Shown here: piece by piece, positions 34,560-46,395 of the stretch
How the letters are laid out: every line of letters begins with the position of its first letter
Position numbering within the stretch: the stretch's first letter is position 1
Assembly (NCBI RefSeq): GCF_010389155.1
Contig: NC_057765.1
Location: forward strand, 40,505,559 to 40,569,558
DNA from: Erigeron canadensis
Taxonomy: Eukaryota; Streptophyta; Magnoliopsida; Asterales; Asteraceae
Reading direction: 5' to 3'
Length of the DNA: 64,000 nucleotides
Notes under the pieces: model-generated
What the model was told of the DNA's origin: nothing
The model's input: the letters and a program-made list of their open reading frames with translations, nothing else
Databases searched by the model: none
Translations under genes and position numbers: made by a program

Positions 34560-37072
34560 ATGAATGCTTATAGTAATCTTCTTGAGGTTCATCACCTTAA
34601 TCAACTATATGTATCTTTCCAGCCAAAATGTTCATCCATCTCCACAGGTATATATATTCATAATTTGTGTATAGATACATGTTTACCGCGCGCCTATTTG
34701 ATTTATCGTTTATGTTTTTGGTTATATTTTGCAGGAAATGCATGTTTAGGATTGCCAGACCGTATCCGGTCCTTCTCCATGCATGGTACAAAAAAGTTTA
34801 TTCTAGTTTTGATTTTGTTATAAGAATGGATTTTTTTCTTTGTAATAATATTCTCGATCATTATTTACGATGTTTTCTTCATGATTTTGTTTAATTTCAG
34901 ATTTGAGATCGCGATTAGTGGTAGTAGTCCCTAGATGTGTTTCACATAAGACTGCAAATCCATTTGAGTTTAACGAGTCTTTAGAATTTGTACCAAAAAT
35001 TACTCAGGTAATTTGTTACAATGTTATTATATCATGTTCTGAAACACACGATAATCTAACAAACTGGTATGATACGTACACATCAAATTTAAACCATAAA
35101 TTTATATTTCTTTTGATTGTTTGAAGTTTACGTATGGTGATGTTTCTTTGTGTTGTTGTATCAGAAGCCTGAAAAGAAGGCGGCAACGATTCTTGAAGTT
35201 TTGCAAAATGCCAATTCGATATTGCCTCAAGTAGTACTTATTAGTACAATTTTAGCTTCCGTACGTCCCTCTTCGTTCACATGGTTTACTAGCAGGTAAA
35301 TACCGATATCTTGATATCATAACACTCTGAGTACTATATACTAATTCATGTTCTTACATAACATGTTATTTGGGCATGCCCATATTGCGCGGGTACTAAT
35401 ATATAAACATATTGCGCAGATACTATGCTCCAGCTATTGGTTTCTTGATGTTTGCAGTTGGACTTAACTTGAAAGAAAAAGATTTTGTTGAAGCATTCAA
35501 GAGGCCAGCACCTATCTTTGCTGGTTATGTTGGTCAATATGCTCTAAAACCATTTCTTGGATATCTTTTCGGAACATTGTCCATGAGATTACTCGGGCTT
35601 CCAATATCCTTAAGTACGATATTTTCCATTCTTTTGTCTGCTCTTTCCAATTTGTTGTTTGAGGTAAAAAAATCAAAGACTAAACTTGAAGAAAATACTT
35701 GATACAGGTGATGGAATCATGTTAACTGCTTGTGTTAGTGGGGCTACACTCTCGAATTATGCTACTTTTTTAACAGACCAAAAGATGGCACCGCTAAGCA
35801 TTGTTATGACCTCACTGTCAACTGCTTCTGCTGTTTTTGTCACACCGTTGTTAACGCTTTTGCTTCTTGGGAAGAGATTGCCTGTTGATGTACATGGAAT
35901 GGTTACCAGTATTCTGCAAATTGTTGTTACCCCTGTTGTTGCTAGCATGCTTTTGAATCGGTATGGAGACGTTCACTTTTTTGCATATCTTCTAAACTAT
36001 TGTTCTGAGAAAAGATCTACTTGGTATAAATTTTTAGTTTAGTCAGATTTCTGTTTTGAGTAACCAACTTAATAGAGAACATACTTCCATGAATAAAAGT
36101 ATTGTTTGACCCAAAACTCTAATTATACCTTTTTACACTCTTATTTAAGGGCTGATATCTTACCAAGATCGTGTTTCGTTTACAGCTTTTTGCCTGGAGT
36201 TTCTAAAGCCATTCGTCCGTTTCTACCTCCAATAGCACTTGTTGTGAACTTTTTCTGCATCGGAGCTCCACTTGCGATAAACATGGAGTCTATTTTGTCT
36301 CCTTTTGGATTAACAATTGTGGTTATTATGGTCATGTTCCATTTATCAGGATTTATCCTCGGACATACATTAACAGGCATTGCATTTCGCAATGAACCTG
36401 ACGTGGAGCCTCTACAACGAACTTTATCTTACGAAACAGGTTAAACATTACTCTCCATAAAAGTTATCGAATTGGGTTATGTATAATCTCTAATGGGATA
36501 TATTACAAAGCAAAGGAATGCCTTAAATGAAAACGGGTCAAAGTTGCCCAATTCGTGTTTTCATTGCATAAAAAACTTTTAAATCATTCCTTTCCAAAAA
36601 TGACATCTGATACACTAGCTATCTGTAAAACAATATAAACCTCTGGGAAAAAGTTACCCATTTTAACCTAAATTAATTTGACCCGTTACTCAACCCACCC
36701 ATTTTGCCAACTTTACCATAATTATGTAATTGCAAGATAAACACATCATTCATGTCCTAATACAGACTCATTAACAAGTCTGTTCTTATTTAGGAATGCA
36801 AAGCAGCTTATTAGCACTCGCATTAGCAAATAAATTCTTCCAAGACCCACTCGTTGGCATCCCTCCGGCCATTTCAGTAAGTACATATTTTGACCAACAA
36901 GAAAATCAGTTTGACTTTTTGAGTCAACCGATTAAAGCTTAACTTGAAATTTCGAACGAATGAATAATGCATAACACTTTTCTGCTCCTTTTTTTTTCAG
37001 GTCATAATAATGTCATTGATGGGATTTTCGCTTGTGAAAATCTGGGCCAAGAAAAAAGTTGAAAGTATTTAA
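34560..37072 (+). CDS. Plastid BASS-family sodium/metabolite cotransporter (BASS5/6-like), copy 2
   Basis: Nine exons join in frame: 34560-34647, 34735-34785, 34901-35007, 35165-35295, 35420-35613, 35708-35960, 36186-36439, 36794-36876 and 37001-37072 (410 aa). The last exons have the same lengths (253, 254 and 83 nt) and junctions as copy 1. The N-terminal ~85 residues are a Ser/basic transit-peptide-like region. The transporter core shares APAIGFLMFAVGLN, RPAPIFAGYVGQ, CVSGATLSNYATFLTD, LPVDV, SPFG and ETGMQSSLLALALA with copy 1. One oddity: copy 1 reads SLGAGIML where this copy reads SLSDGIML. The change sits exactly at an exon junction whose last exon base is A instead of G, giving a weaker donor (TTAA/GTACGA). 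The gene appears intact otherwise. Confidence 0.9.
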
Positions 37073-38972
37073 TAAGATGGGGATGCCAAAACTACTTCCA
37101 TGGTAAAAATGTATAGAATAGACTACTTGCACCAAGGATCAAAATATGTGTAAATTGAGATGGCTTTCATCATGTCATATTCTTTGTAAAGAAATCAATT
37201 TTGTATGCATATGTTAATTTAGTTGTATCAAATATACTAAACATATCATTATATATCTTGGGTGAAATCGAACTCTAAGCTTTATAATTCATACACTTCT
37301 AACGTCTTCAATGAGATTTTAAATGAACTTTGGTAGTCATATTCTCCTAGTGTTTGAAACAATAATCTCTATAAATTATAAGTATGCTCCAAGGTCAGGG
37401 TGGATTATGTTGGAAAAACAGGCCCTTTTTATACTCTCACACTCACTCACAGTATATGTATATATATAAGTTTATGGAAAGAACAAGAAAAGATATAAAA
37501 ACTGCACTTTTCTCTACTAAACTATGAACATAAAAGGCTTATAAATAGCCATACAAAAACAATGTGGGTATACCAAAACTACCTAAATAACCGGACACCT
37601 AATAACCCACTTTCTAACGTGCTTTACTTCCACAAAACTCGGTCAACATCCTGACTTAGTCTACCTATCGTTTACTCACTAGACATAATAAACTAATTAA
37701 CAAAAGCAACTAATGTAAACTAAACTATAAGTCAAGATTAAATCCAACAGATTAGTGTTTTTCAATCTTTAGCTAACCTTTTTCCCGTACCGGTACCGGT
37801 TCTGAAAATCGCCAAAAAGGAATACCGGTCTCCCAATCCCAAAATGATATTCGGTATTATTATTGTTCGGTATCGGTATCAAGAAGGTACTGGTAGATTC
37901 CGATGTTGGTCCCGATTCCAATCCCGCGAACTTCCAGAAATGGCCCCGGTCCCGAATGGGATTCGGTACCACTATTCGTAATTAGCGATACCTAGCTTGA
38001 ATTTTTTGTTCATCCTTACCTTTGAGTCAAACCAGCCCTCCTTAACCAATTTTTTCTTTAGCCCCAACATAAATTAATTTGAATGATGACTTATAAAAGA
38101 ATCGTAAGATGTCTTGTAATCATGCTAAATAAAATTTATATCCCTTGAATTAAGACGTTTTTTATTATGTAGATCTTTAACTAAAAAAATTTCAAATGCA
38201 CGCATATGATTGTTGTTTATTTTTTCTTTTTAATCTAGATAAATAGTCAAGATAGAGATATTTCGAGTAGAATGTTCATATTATTAATTTACCTGGATCT
38301 TAGGAATAATGAAGCAAGCAGGAATTGAAAGCTACTGCGTTAGAGCTGCATGCATGCATGCTTGCTGCCTTTTTCTTTTTTAAGTTTATTTTCTCTGTGT
38401 CTTGATTGATCGCGTATCTAGATCTAAACATGCATATTCGATATTTTTGTTTCTTAGTCCTTTTTGTTAACTTTTTATTTACTCGTAGTACGGAGTAGTA
38501 TATTAATTTAAGCAGCCTGTCTGCTTGCTTCCTTTAAAAAGAAAAATCATTTAATTATGATTTCAGGCAGGTTGCTGCGTATCTAAATCTAAGCTAGCAT
38601 ACATACTTGATTTTTTTTTGTTTCTTAATCCTTTTTGTTACGTTAATCTTTCATTTGTTTTTTCATTCATTTAAAAGAATATTAATTTGTAATTGTTTTT
38701 ATAAAAGGTCTTTACATATACTAGTAATATTTAGGTAATTCCAACTAATTAATGACCATAATGTTTATATTTCATTTGTTCTTTAATCATTTATTAGTAT
38801 ATATATTAATATATTAATATTAATTTGTATGGATTTTTAAGGGTTTTTTTAAATAAGAAAAAAATTGACTAGGTAGTCAGATAACACTATCATATACTCC
38901 GTATAGTAGTATTTTTTTTTTTTAAATAGTTCTTTGAACCACTTTTTATTCATGTTCCATATTTTTTTAAAC
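37073..38972. other. Intergenic; GC-richer foldback remnant near 37770-37990
   Basis: Mostly AT-rich. At about 37770-37990 many CCGGTACCGGT, CCCGATTCC and GGTACC words form a degenerate foldback repeat. Similar low-complexity inverted words are common in plant hAT-type non-autonomous elements; exact ends are not clear. No gene is supported. Confidence 0.4.
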
Positions 38973-39019
38973 TTAATTTATGATCGATGCTCTTGTAATG
39001 TTACATTTATCTTTATGTA

Positions 39020-39660
39020 TGTACGAGAGCAAGTAATCGCGCATTGCGGCGGTGAGATGATGAGGTGATAGATCATAGAGTGTGATAGCCAAATGCCTTA
39101 GCCGTACGGGTTTCGCCCTCGGATTTAAAAATTCGTCGAAAGTATAGCGAATGACATCTCTAATGAAAGAGCATGAAATTTTAAGAACACCCATATAATT
39201 TTTATAATTTATCGATGTACGGATTTTGAGATAAAAGATTTTGAATTAATTGGAGGAATAAATGATTTATGGAGGAGGGAGAAAATAAATGATTGGTTGA
39301 GATTTGAGGAGAGAGAAAGGATGTTATGTAAATATAAAATTGAAATATAAGCATTTTGAGAAAGTAAATATTAAAACTTAAAATGTAAACATGGAAGATC
39401 TGATTTATAATTGGGATTTGCTAACTAGTGCCCCTAGTGCACTAGTTAAGAACCATTTAATGAACTTATTATTTCCTTATTAATCAAAGTTTTATTTAAT
39501 GTGTTTTAATTTAACTCAACAATTTCTATTTTTAATTGAATAATTAATACATATTTCTATATTTTAGGAAAGTTAGACTTCAATAAATACTTCATTAAAT
39601 GCTTCTTAACTAGTGCACTAGAGGCACTAGTTAGCAAATCCTTTATAATATAAGTATAGA
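39020..39660 (-). mobile_element. Decayed Helitron carrying a hAT-like MITE
   Basis: On the minus strand a TC end (TCTATACTTATATTATAAA) begins at 39660 after a host A. A GC-rich 3' terminal region (CACCGCCGCAATGCGCG) lies at about 39040, close to those at 32640, 48610 and 63825. The 3' CTRR is not preserved. A 73-codon minus-strand ORF (38973-39194) is interior Helitron sequence, not a gene. The element at 39414-39641 is inserted close to its 5' end. Confidence 0.55.
39414..39641. mobile_element. MITE with about 50-bp TIRs and TTTATAAT duplication
   Basis: Ends GGATTTGCTAACTAGTGCC and the inverted GGCACTAGTTAGCAAATCC match over about 50 bp with two mismatches. TTTATAAT flanks both sides, an 8-bp target duplication fitting hAT elements. 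The roughly 228-bp element sits inside the Helitron-like sequence. Confidence 0.8.
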
Positions 39661-39933
39661 TAACAGTATAGATATAGATCATGATCTTAATTCACGTTGC
39701 AAGTTTTACGACGTATCGGCAATATCATTATGTTTCCTGAACAACACCCGAATTAAATAAGACTAGTTTATATGTAAAAGGAGTAAAGCCTTCTCCAAGA
39801 ATACTCAATTAAAACATTAGATTCCATGAACTTGTCGTTAGTAAGTGACTCTGTTAGTAACTATAGTATGTGGGATCATATCATGCATGGATGTATGGTT
39901 TGGATGTTTTTAAATTAGCATCTTTTGGTGTTC

Positions 39934-40029
39934 GTAGGTTGGTGTCAAAGTTGGTTCCATTCAATGGATTGTTTTGGCAATGATTGTGACGTATTCAATT
40001 CCATCCATTGCAGGGCTTCAATTGTCAGG
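39934..40029 (+). other. Orphan exon-like segment encoding a hydrophobic peptide
   Basis: A TTCGTAG acceptor-like site is followed by an open stretch (VGVKVGSIQWIVL, then TYSIPSIAGLQLS) and a TCAG/GTGCAG donor-like end. The translation looks like a real membrane-protein exon. I do not recognise the family, and no neighbouring exons are visible. It may be a gene fragment captured by a transposon, or chance. Confidence 0.3.
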
Positions 40030-41017
40030 TGCAGTTTTAAACTTTTAATCATGCACAGTTGTATTATATTTACGACCGTCTAACTAAAACTATTTCGTCA
40101 TGGATAAATTTGTTCAAATAGAAAAGATTTGGTGTCCAAATAAAAAAATAAATTTTTTGAAATTTGGTTTTTAACATATAATTACTTAATATTTATGGTG
40201 TTTTCGTATATCAACGGGTATAATCTAGTAATGTATATTTTTTTGGTTTGTTAATGAAAGTCTTTTAAGGTAATTACGGTTGCATTAAGATTTATATTTT
40301 ATTTAAAAATTGTAGTCTTAACACATTACGACTGGCCGGGTAAATTTATACATGCAATAACGAAATACTATATATTCCGTGGTTTTCGTACATATACGTC
40401 ATTCTTTCTTTAATTTTATATCCTAGGATTATTCCAGAACATTCAACTAACTTCGCATGTTTAACAGCTTGAACTTTATATTAAGGAATTAAGTAAAAAT
40501 TCCAAAACGATCACTTAAACTCGATTATTTATTTATTTTTAACACCTAAAGTCGATTATAATACCAAAATTACCAAACATACATTTATGAATTATGAATC
40601 ATTCGAAGAATAAACTCTAGCTTTCCTTTCCCGTAACCCAAAAGTCAGGGCTATCTTAGTCTTTTACTTTTTCTCAAACCTTCTAGAAAGATATCGAAAG
40701 ACGTAAACAACCCATTCTCCATATAATAATTTCTGATAGACAAAACTACCCTCACCCAAACCTAATCTTACAAACACACGAACCATTATCACATAAGGTT
40801 AGTTTGGTCTTAACACACCGATCCTTATCAATATCCATCTCCCTCTTTACTTTATATATATCCACACCCTACATTTACGTGTCCCACTTTTTATCTCTAT
40901 ATATAATCTTTTTCACATTCATTGTTCGACAATTTGCAACTTGTTTCATAAAATTCCTAGCTTCATATACACCAACTATATATTCTATAATAATATAATA
41001 TTATTTTTATCTATATC

Positions 41018-41512
41018 ATGGGCGGTGGTTCGAATTCCAACAACGACGACACAACATACGCACCATCGAAACCGGAGGTATGCGCCAACGGTTGTGGCTT
41101 CTTTGGGACACCGGCGACAAACGGTTATTGTTCAAAGTGTTACCGAGATATCAGATCACATGAAGAACAAGCTGTAGCTGCTGTCGGTCAACTTGTCAAC
41201 AAGGTTTCTGTCACCTTGCCGAAACAAACTACTACTCCTATAAATGATTTTACGTCAACTTCTTCTTCTTCGGGGCCTGAAACGGCCGGACCGGTTGAAC
41301 CGGTTGTGGTGAAGAAAGTTTCGAACCGGTGTTTGAGTTGTAACAAGAAAGTTGGTGTGATGGGGTTCAAGTGCAAGTGTGGAGATACTTTTTGTGGGAA
41401 TCATAGGTACCCTGAGATGCATGCTTGCGAGTTTGATTTTAAGAAAACTGGTAAAGATGCCATCGCTAAAGCTAACCCGGTTATTAAAGCTGATAAGCTG
41501 AACCGGTTCTGA
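41018..41512 (+). CDS. A20/AN1 zinc-finger stress-associated protein (SAP)
   Basis: An intronless 164-aa gene, as usual for plant SAPs. The N-terminal A20 finger is seen in CANGCGFFG...GYCSKC (residues about 22-45). The C-terminal AN1 finger is seen in CLSCNKKVGVMGFKCKCG, then FCGNHRYPEMHAC (residues about 108-142). The linker is Ser/Thr/Pro-rich. The tail FDFKKTGKDAIAKANPVIKA is typical of the family. A20/AN1 proteins bind ubiquitin or act as E3-type factors in abiotic stress responses in cytoplasm or nucleus. A TATA-like TTTATATATA lies at 40851-40860, about 160 nt before the ATG. The 3' end of the gene is partly duplicated immediately downstream. Confidence 0.95.
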   Translation: MGGGSNSNNDDTTYAPSKPEVCANGCGFFGTPATNGYCSKCYRDIRSHEEQAVAAVGQLVNKVSVTLPKQTTTPINDFTSTSSSSGPETAGPVEPVVVKKVSNRCLSCNKKVGVMGFKCKCGDTFCGNHRYPEMHACEFDFKKTGKDAIAKANPVIKADKLNRF

Positions 41513-41751
41513 TATGTTGAGCCGGTTTGTTGTTAGCTCGTGGTTGGTTTGGTTAGAGGGGAAGTTAGTTTTTTTTTCCTTTTCTTTTTAGATTAGATTT
41601 TATTGGTGTTAAATTTGATAAAAATTGTCATAAAGTATGATTGGATGGTGTTCAATTCAGTGTGTTTTATTATAGTGTTTTCTTTTTTTATTTAATCATT
41701 TTATCATGTTAGGTTGTCCTCCTAGCTATGATAGCTATGTTTTATTATCTT

Positions 41752-42660
41752 CATAGGTACCCTGAGAGGCGTGCTTGCGAGTTTGATTTTAAGAAAACTG
41801 GTAAAGATGCTATCACTAAAGCTAACCCGATTATTAAAGCTGAATAGCTGAACCGGTTCTAATATGTTGAGCCGGTTTGTTTCTAGCTAGCTCGTGGTTG
41901 GTTTGGTTAAAGGGGAAGTTAATTTTTTTTTTTCCTTTTCTCTTTTAATTTCTTTTTAGATTAGATTTTATTGGTGTTGAATTTGATAATCTCTAATATA
42001 ATAAAACAAAATTGTTATGACATAGCTTACGTGTCACCTCTACAATTTTTTAAAAAGCTTAATTTTTGTTGCTTTAAATTATTTACGATGTCAAAAATAC
42101 TTTCTTTTTTTTTTAAATTTATTTTATTTATATTATTTATGATGTAATTTTTGTATAAAAAATATTTTTATTTTAATTGAAAACTCTAATAATTTATAAA
42201 TAGTATTTTAAATTTTCATTATATAAATAATTTTTAATAATAGATGTTTAAATTTATTCGTATATCATGCGGTTAATAAGCTAATTATATTTATTTGAAA
42301 TATATAAGGTATATTATTCTGAAGTTATGAATAATATATTTATATTTGTTTTTTATGCACGCTAAGTATATATTTAATAAAAAAAACTTGAAGATAATTA
42401 TATGTATTTTGATTACTAAAACATGTTTAGTAAATTATTATATTAATTAAAAATAGTACTAAATCAATTTTATCTCAACTTTAATGAAAAGGATATTTTT
42501 TTAAAACCTTTATTAATATATTTGGGTTGAACCCGGTTAGTCATAAAATAAAATATGATTGGATGGTTGTTCAATTCGGTTTGTTTTATTATAGTTTTTT
42601 TTCCCTTTCATTTTATCATCTTATGTCAGCATCATGTGATAGACTAATAGCTATGTTTTA
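41752..42660 (+). pseudogene. Partial tandem duplicate of the SAP gene 3' end, split by an insert
   Basis: From about 41752 the sequence repeats the SAP gene from RYPEMHAC through the stop and 3' UTR (source about 41400-41750). The duplicate reads RYPERRACEFDFKKTGKDAI, so one AN1 metal-ligand His is changed to Arg (EMHAC to ERRAC), and it stops early in AE*. It has no A20 finger or start codon. Its 3' UTR copy is interrupted at 41989/41990 by a 551-bp insert and resumes at 42541 (ATGATTGGATGG, then TTTTATTATAGT) to about 42660. The source and duplicate are otherwise very similar, so the duplication is fairly recent and the insertion younger still. Confidence 0.85.
41990..42540 (+). mobile_element. 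Helitron-like insertion in the SAP duplicate
   Basis: The insert starts TCTCTAATATAATAAAAC after a host A and ends ACCCGGTTAG before a host T. A GGGTT-G-AACCC hairpin lies close to the end. Its limits are set independently by comparing the SAP 3' UTR with its duplicate, which resumes at TCATAAA. The 5' end is Helitron-like; the last four bases are TTAG rather than CTRR and the hairpin is closer than usual. No genes are inside. Confidence 0.6.
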
Positions 42661-44089
42661 TAAAAAGTAATAATCGTACCATCATTTTTTATAGATGTAT
42701 CACCCTATACAAATTTTATACTTATCTGTATAAGTTGTTATTGCGTCACCATGGTAAATGATTTAAAAGTGGTGGTATCATTATCACCTCTCATGTTTTA
42801 TTATTTTTTAAGGAAAATGGATTTTTTTTAAAACAAAGAGCTTCGTTATGTACACCTCGAGTTCGGATCTTAATAATCCCGTCTCTATGTCTTGAAAAAA
42901 TATAGCCCGGATCTTGATAATCTCGTCTCATGCTTGAATAAATATAGTACCCTCGCGCTCCCCTTGACTACTCAAACCATCGGCTTTTTGATAGATTTAA
43001 AAGATAGACATAAAGATACACGTATGGAAAATGATTGATAGACAGGCATTTAGACATACTAACAAGGTTATTAATTGTTTTCTCAAAGCAAAAAATTGTC
43101 TACTTTAACCTTGTTTTTTGAAAGCAAAAAAATGTCTTAGATTTAAACATACCAATGAGGTTAATTAATTTTTTTAAAGCAAAAAAGTGTTTGTGTTAGG
43201 TGAGGGGGGTCAATTTATTAATTGGTTTACATCTCAATTTCTCCTTCACCGGTTTCTAAGGTCTGCATATTTGATCAGTATCGTAATTCAACATGTCAAT
43301 GATCTCTTGCGGAATTGTCATATAAAATCAGCATATTTTTCCGATCACTCAACACATTTTTTGTTCGGACTGATGACATAATTTTTCGATCAATCGTTTT
43401 GTTACTTCTCTTGAAGAAAACGCAACTATTTATAAGACAGAAGCATCGCTAAATTCTGCATGTAATTTCTTTTTCATCTCTTAGCCCTTTCTCTGATTGC
43501 CCTTGCTGTGTTTTTGTTCCGGTTGGCGGCATGTTTTCTCGATCAACCATTTATCTTACTAGGGAAAACTTAATAACTTTTAAGGTAGAAGCATCATTAA
43601 ATTCAAAATAACGTTTGCCGTTCAAAAAAAAATAACTGCAAAATAACTTTTAAGTAAGAAACATCACTAATTTTTGCTAGTAATTTGTTTTTTCATTTCG
43701 ATCCCAAAAAAAGTTTACCTATAACCAAGTTAGGAAGGGTAAGTTCTTCTGTTTATTGCCATTTGGTTGGGTTTTTTCTTAAGGCCATCTCCAATGATAG
43801 CAATTTTTTAAACACGTTTAATTTTTTTTTCTCGGGGTATGTTCGATTTGCAAATCAAAGTGCAGCTCCAATATGTGTGGGAGCATTTTTTACACATAGT
43901 AAGAATGTATGCCACTTCTTTATCTATATATGTATGAATGGTATATGAGATCAGGGGGTTCCCATCCAATTACCCTTTTATATATGTATGAATATATGAT
44001 GATAATAGTTGATATGGCGTGGGCATATTGATTTCTTGTGTCTTGGTTCAATGATTTGTTAATGGAGACCGAGGAGTGATAAATCTATA
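42661..44089. other. Intergenic with two small tandem repeats
   Basis: At 42858-42950 a roughly 44-nt unit (CGGATCTTRATAATCYCGTCT...AAATATAG) occurs twice. At 43050-43185 a roughly 50-nt unit around TCAAAGCAAAAAA occurs three times in diverged form. I see no gene. Confidence 0.5.
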
Positions 44090-45553
44090 ATAAGTTTTTG
44101 TCATCTAAACGTTTGAAACCCGCCTATCTCTTTGGAAAGCCTCCACCCTTTCTCTTGGTGGACGTATCACTCTTATTAAATCCGTGCTTGATAGTCTCCC
44201 TTCTTACTTCTTCTCCTTGTACAAGGCATCGGTAAGTGTTCTTTCCAAACTCGAATCTATTCGTAAATCATTTTTTTCGGGGGGGGGGGGGGGGGGGGTG
44301 TTCCTCGTCTAGTAGGAAAATACCTTGGGTTTCTTGGGAGCGTGTGATCTCCCCTGTGGATTCGGGTAGGCTCGGGTTGGGTAGTTTACAAATAAAAAAT
44401 CTTTCTCTTTTGTATAAATGGTGGTGGAGATTTCGTACAGAACCTACTAGTTTATGGACTCAAGTTATCACTATCATTCATCACTTGTCTAGGAATTGCT
44501 CTCCTGTTCCTGTCCGTAATAACTTTGTGGGAGCTTGGAAAACAATTGCGGGTTTAAGCTCCCACTTATCCGAGTTTGATATTGCTCTTTAGTGTTTTAT
44601 TACCGGTTCACTTGGCAACGGTAACACTCTTAGGTTTTGGATTGACACCTTAATGGGAGACGAACCTTTGAGGTCGACCTTTCCTGATCTTTTCAAGCTC
44701 GAAAAAGAAAAGAATTGCTTAATCAAGGATCGATGCACAGGTGCTGGTACTTTCTCACAATGGGAATGGAGATGGACACGACCACCATCCACCACAACTG
44801 AACTGCAACAGTTATTGGTTCTACTATCTCGGCTTCAAAGAACTCACTTGTCTGGCGATAATGATTCATGGGAATGGAAACTAGATAGCTCTCTTTCCTT
44901 CACAGTTAAATCCATGAGATCCAAACTCGAGAATGCAACTGTTGGGCCCAAGCAATGGGCTTTCCCCTGGAACAATTTCGCGCCCCTCAAGGTCAACATA
45001 CTGGCATGGCGTATTGAGATGCAACGTATACCCACGATTGATCGTCTTTTACAAAGGAATATCAATGTCCCTTATTCTCTTTGCTCCTTATGTAACTCTC
45101 AAAATGAAAACACTGAACACCTCTTCATTCATTGTCCCTTTACAAAATCCTTATGGGTCTTCCTTCAATCTTGGTGTCGGCTGCCTATTCAAACACCCGA
45201 AAACGTTCACGAACTCATGGAATATCATAAGACAATTTACACAAACCCCCACAAACAGAAACTCATCCATCTAGTCATTCTTAGTTTCTGCTGGATAGTT
45301 TGGAAGAGTAGGAATGACCATATTTTTTCCAACAAATCGCCCTCCCTTCGTTTTGCCATTAAAGAACTAAAAGGGTTAAGTTTTCTTTGGTTGAATAATA
45401 GAGCAACCTCTGGATCAATTAGTTGGACCAATTGGAACTGTTTCAATTTTTAATCTCTCTAATACTCTTTTTAGTTCCCCGCAATTGTATGTTCTTCTAG
45501 ATTCTTGCTAGATTTCATATAAATAAAATATCTTTTTAATGTTAAAAAAAAAA
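44090..45553 (+). pseudogene. 5'-truncated LINE (L1-type), 3' part of reverse-transcriptase ORF
   Basis: The translation begins with reverse-transcriptase C-terminal blocks ([35 protein letters not shown]). It continues through the region typical of plant non-LTR ORF2 tails (PWVSWERVISP, GRLGLGSLQIKN, LLYKWWWRF), the zf-RVT segment (WNNFAPLKVNILAWR, RIPTIDRLLQRNI, CSLCNSQNENTEHLFIHC) and WKSRNDHIF, ending at 45451-45453. A poly-A tail lies at about 45543-45553. Defects: a 19-nt G run at 44280-44298 that upsets the frame, and an in-frame TAG at 44590-44592. Endonuclease and most of the RT are absent, so this is a dead 5'-truncated copy. Confidence 0.85.
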
Positions 45554-46395
45554 CCAATGTTTGTTTTCACAGTTATATACCGTGTAGTATAATATGTATA
45601 TTTGTTGTACCTGTATATAGTAAAAATTTAACATAGATTTATCATTGCCCTTTGTTGATATGTTATTCAGATGATGGTATAATTGGATATTTTAACGTTG
45701 TTTTTGGAATTGTCCAAGAGGGAGGATCCACGATTTTTGGCGTTTGCGAAGATACTTAATTTGGAGAAAGTTTTGTATTAGTTCGATTACATAAGCTTTG
45801 ATGATTCAGAATAAAAAAAATTCCGTGGGATAAATGAAATTATTTTTTGTTAAAACGATATCGGAAGAATACTTGAACTGTTAAAAATAGGGAATACAAC
45901 TTAAAAGTTAAAACCTTCACACAAAAATTAACACAAGTAATATAATTATCACAAGTTACAACGATTCGAGTGTTTTGTAGAAACTTTTAAGCTAATATTA
46001 CATAATTTTATTATAAATTACAACAATTTAACAATCTGTTATCAAATAAAGTTAGTAAAGTTCGATATGATATTAGCTAGAGACGAATTTGTTTAATTAG
46101 TAAGAAAGTCAAAGTAAAAAGTGAGGGCTACACCTGCATGTATCATGGATACATTGGGCTGGGCTCGCTATAGAATATACTCCCTCGCCTCCACTTGATT
46201 AAAAGTTAAAAACATACATTAAAATTTTAGGACCTATTTGATTATTTCAAAGTGTATGTGACACGATATTATATAATTGATATTATTTTCTTAAAATAGA
46301 TTTTATATCAGTTTAATTTAAAACTTATATTAAATGATAAAGTGATAAAGTTTATGTTTTATTTTTAAATTTATACGGTTATTTTAAAATAATCT
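45554..46395. other. Intergenic, no gene seen
   Basis: AT-rich sequence between the LINE tail and the SINE. The last 15 bases (46381-46395, ATTTTAAAATAATCT) are the left target duplication of the SINE. Confidence 0.5.

Noticed and set aside
38973..39194. 73-codon minus-strand ORF
   Set aside because: It lies in a Helitron interior adjoining the GC-rich terminus and shows no protein-family motif.
43187..43948. Short plus-strand ORFs in the region before the LINE
   Set aside because: No start context, splice logic or family motif; composition matches the AT-rich background.
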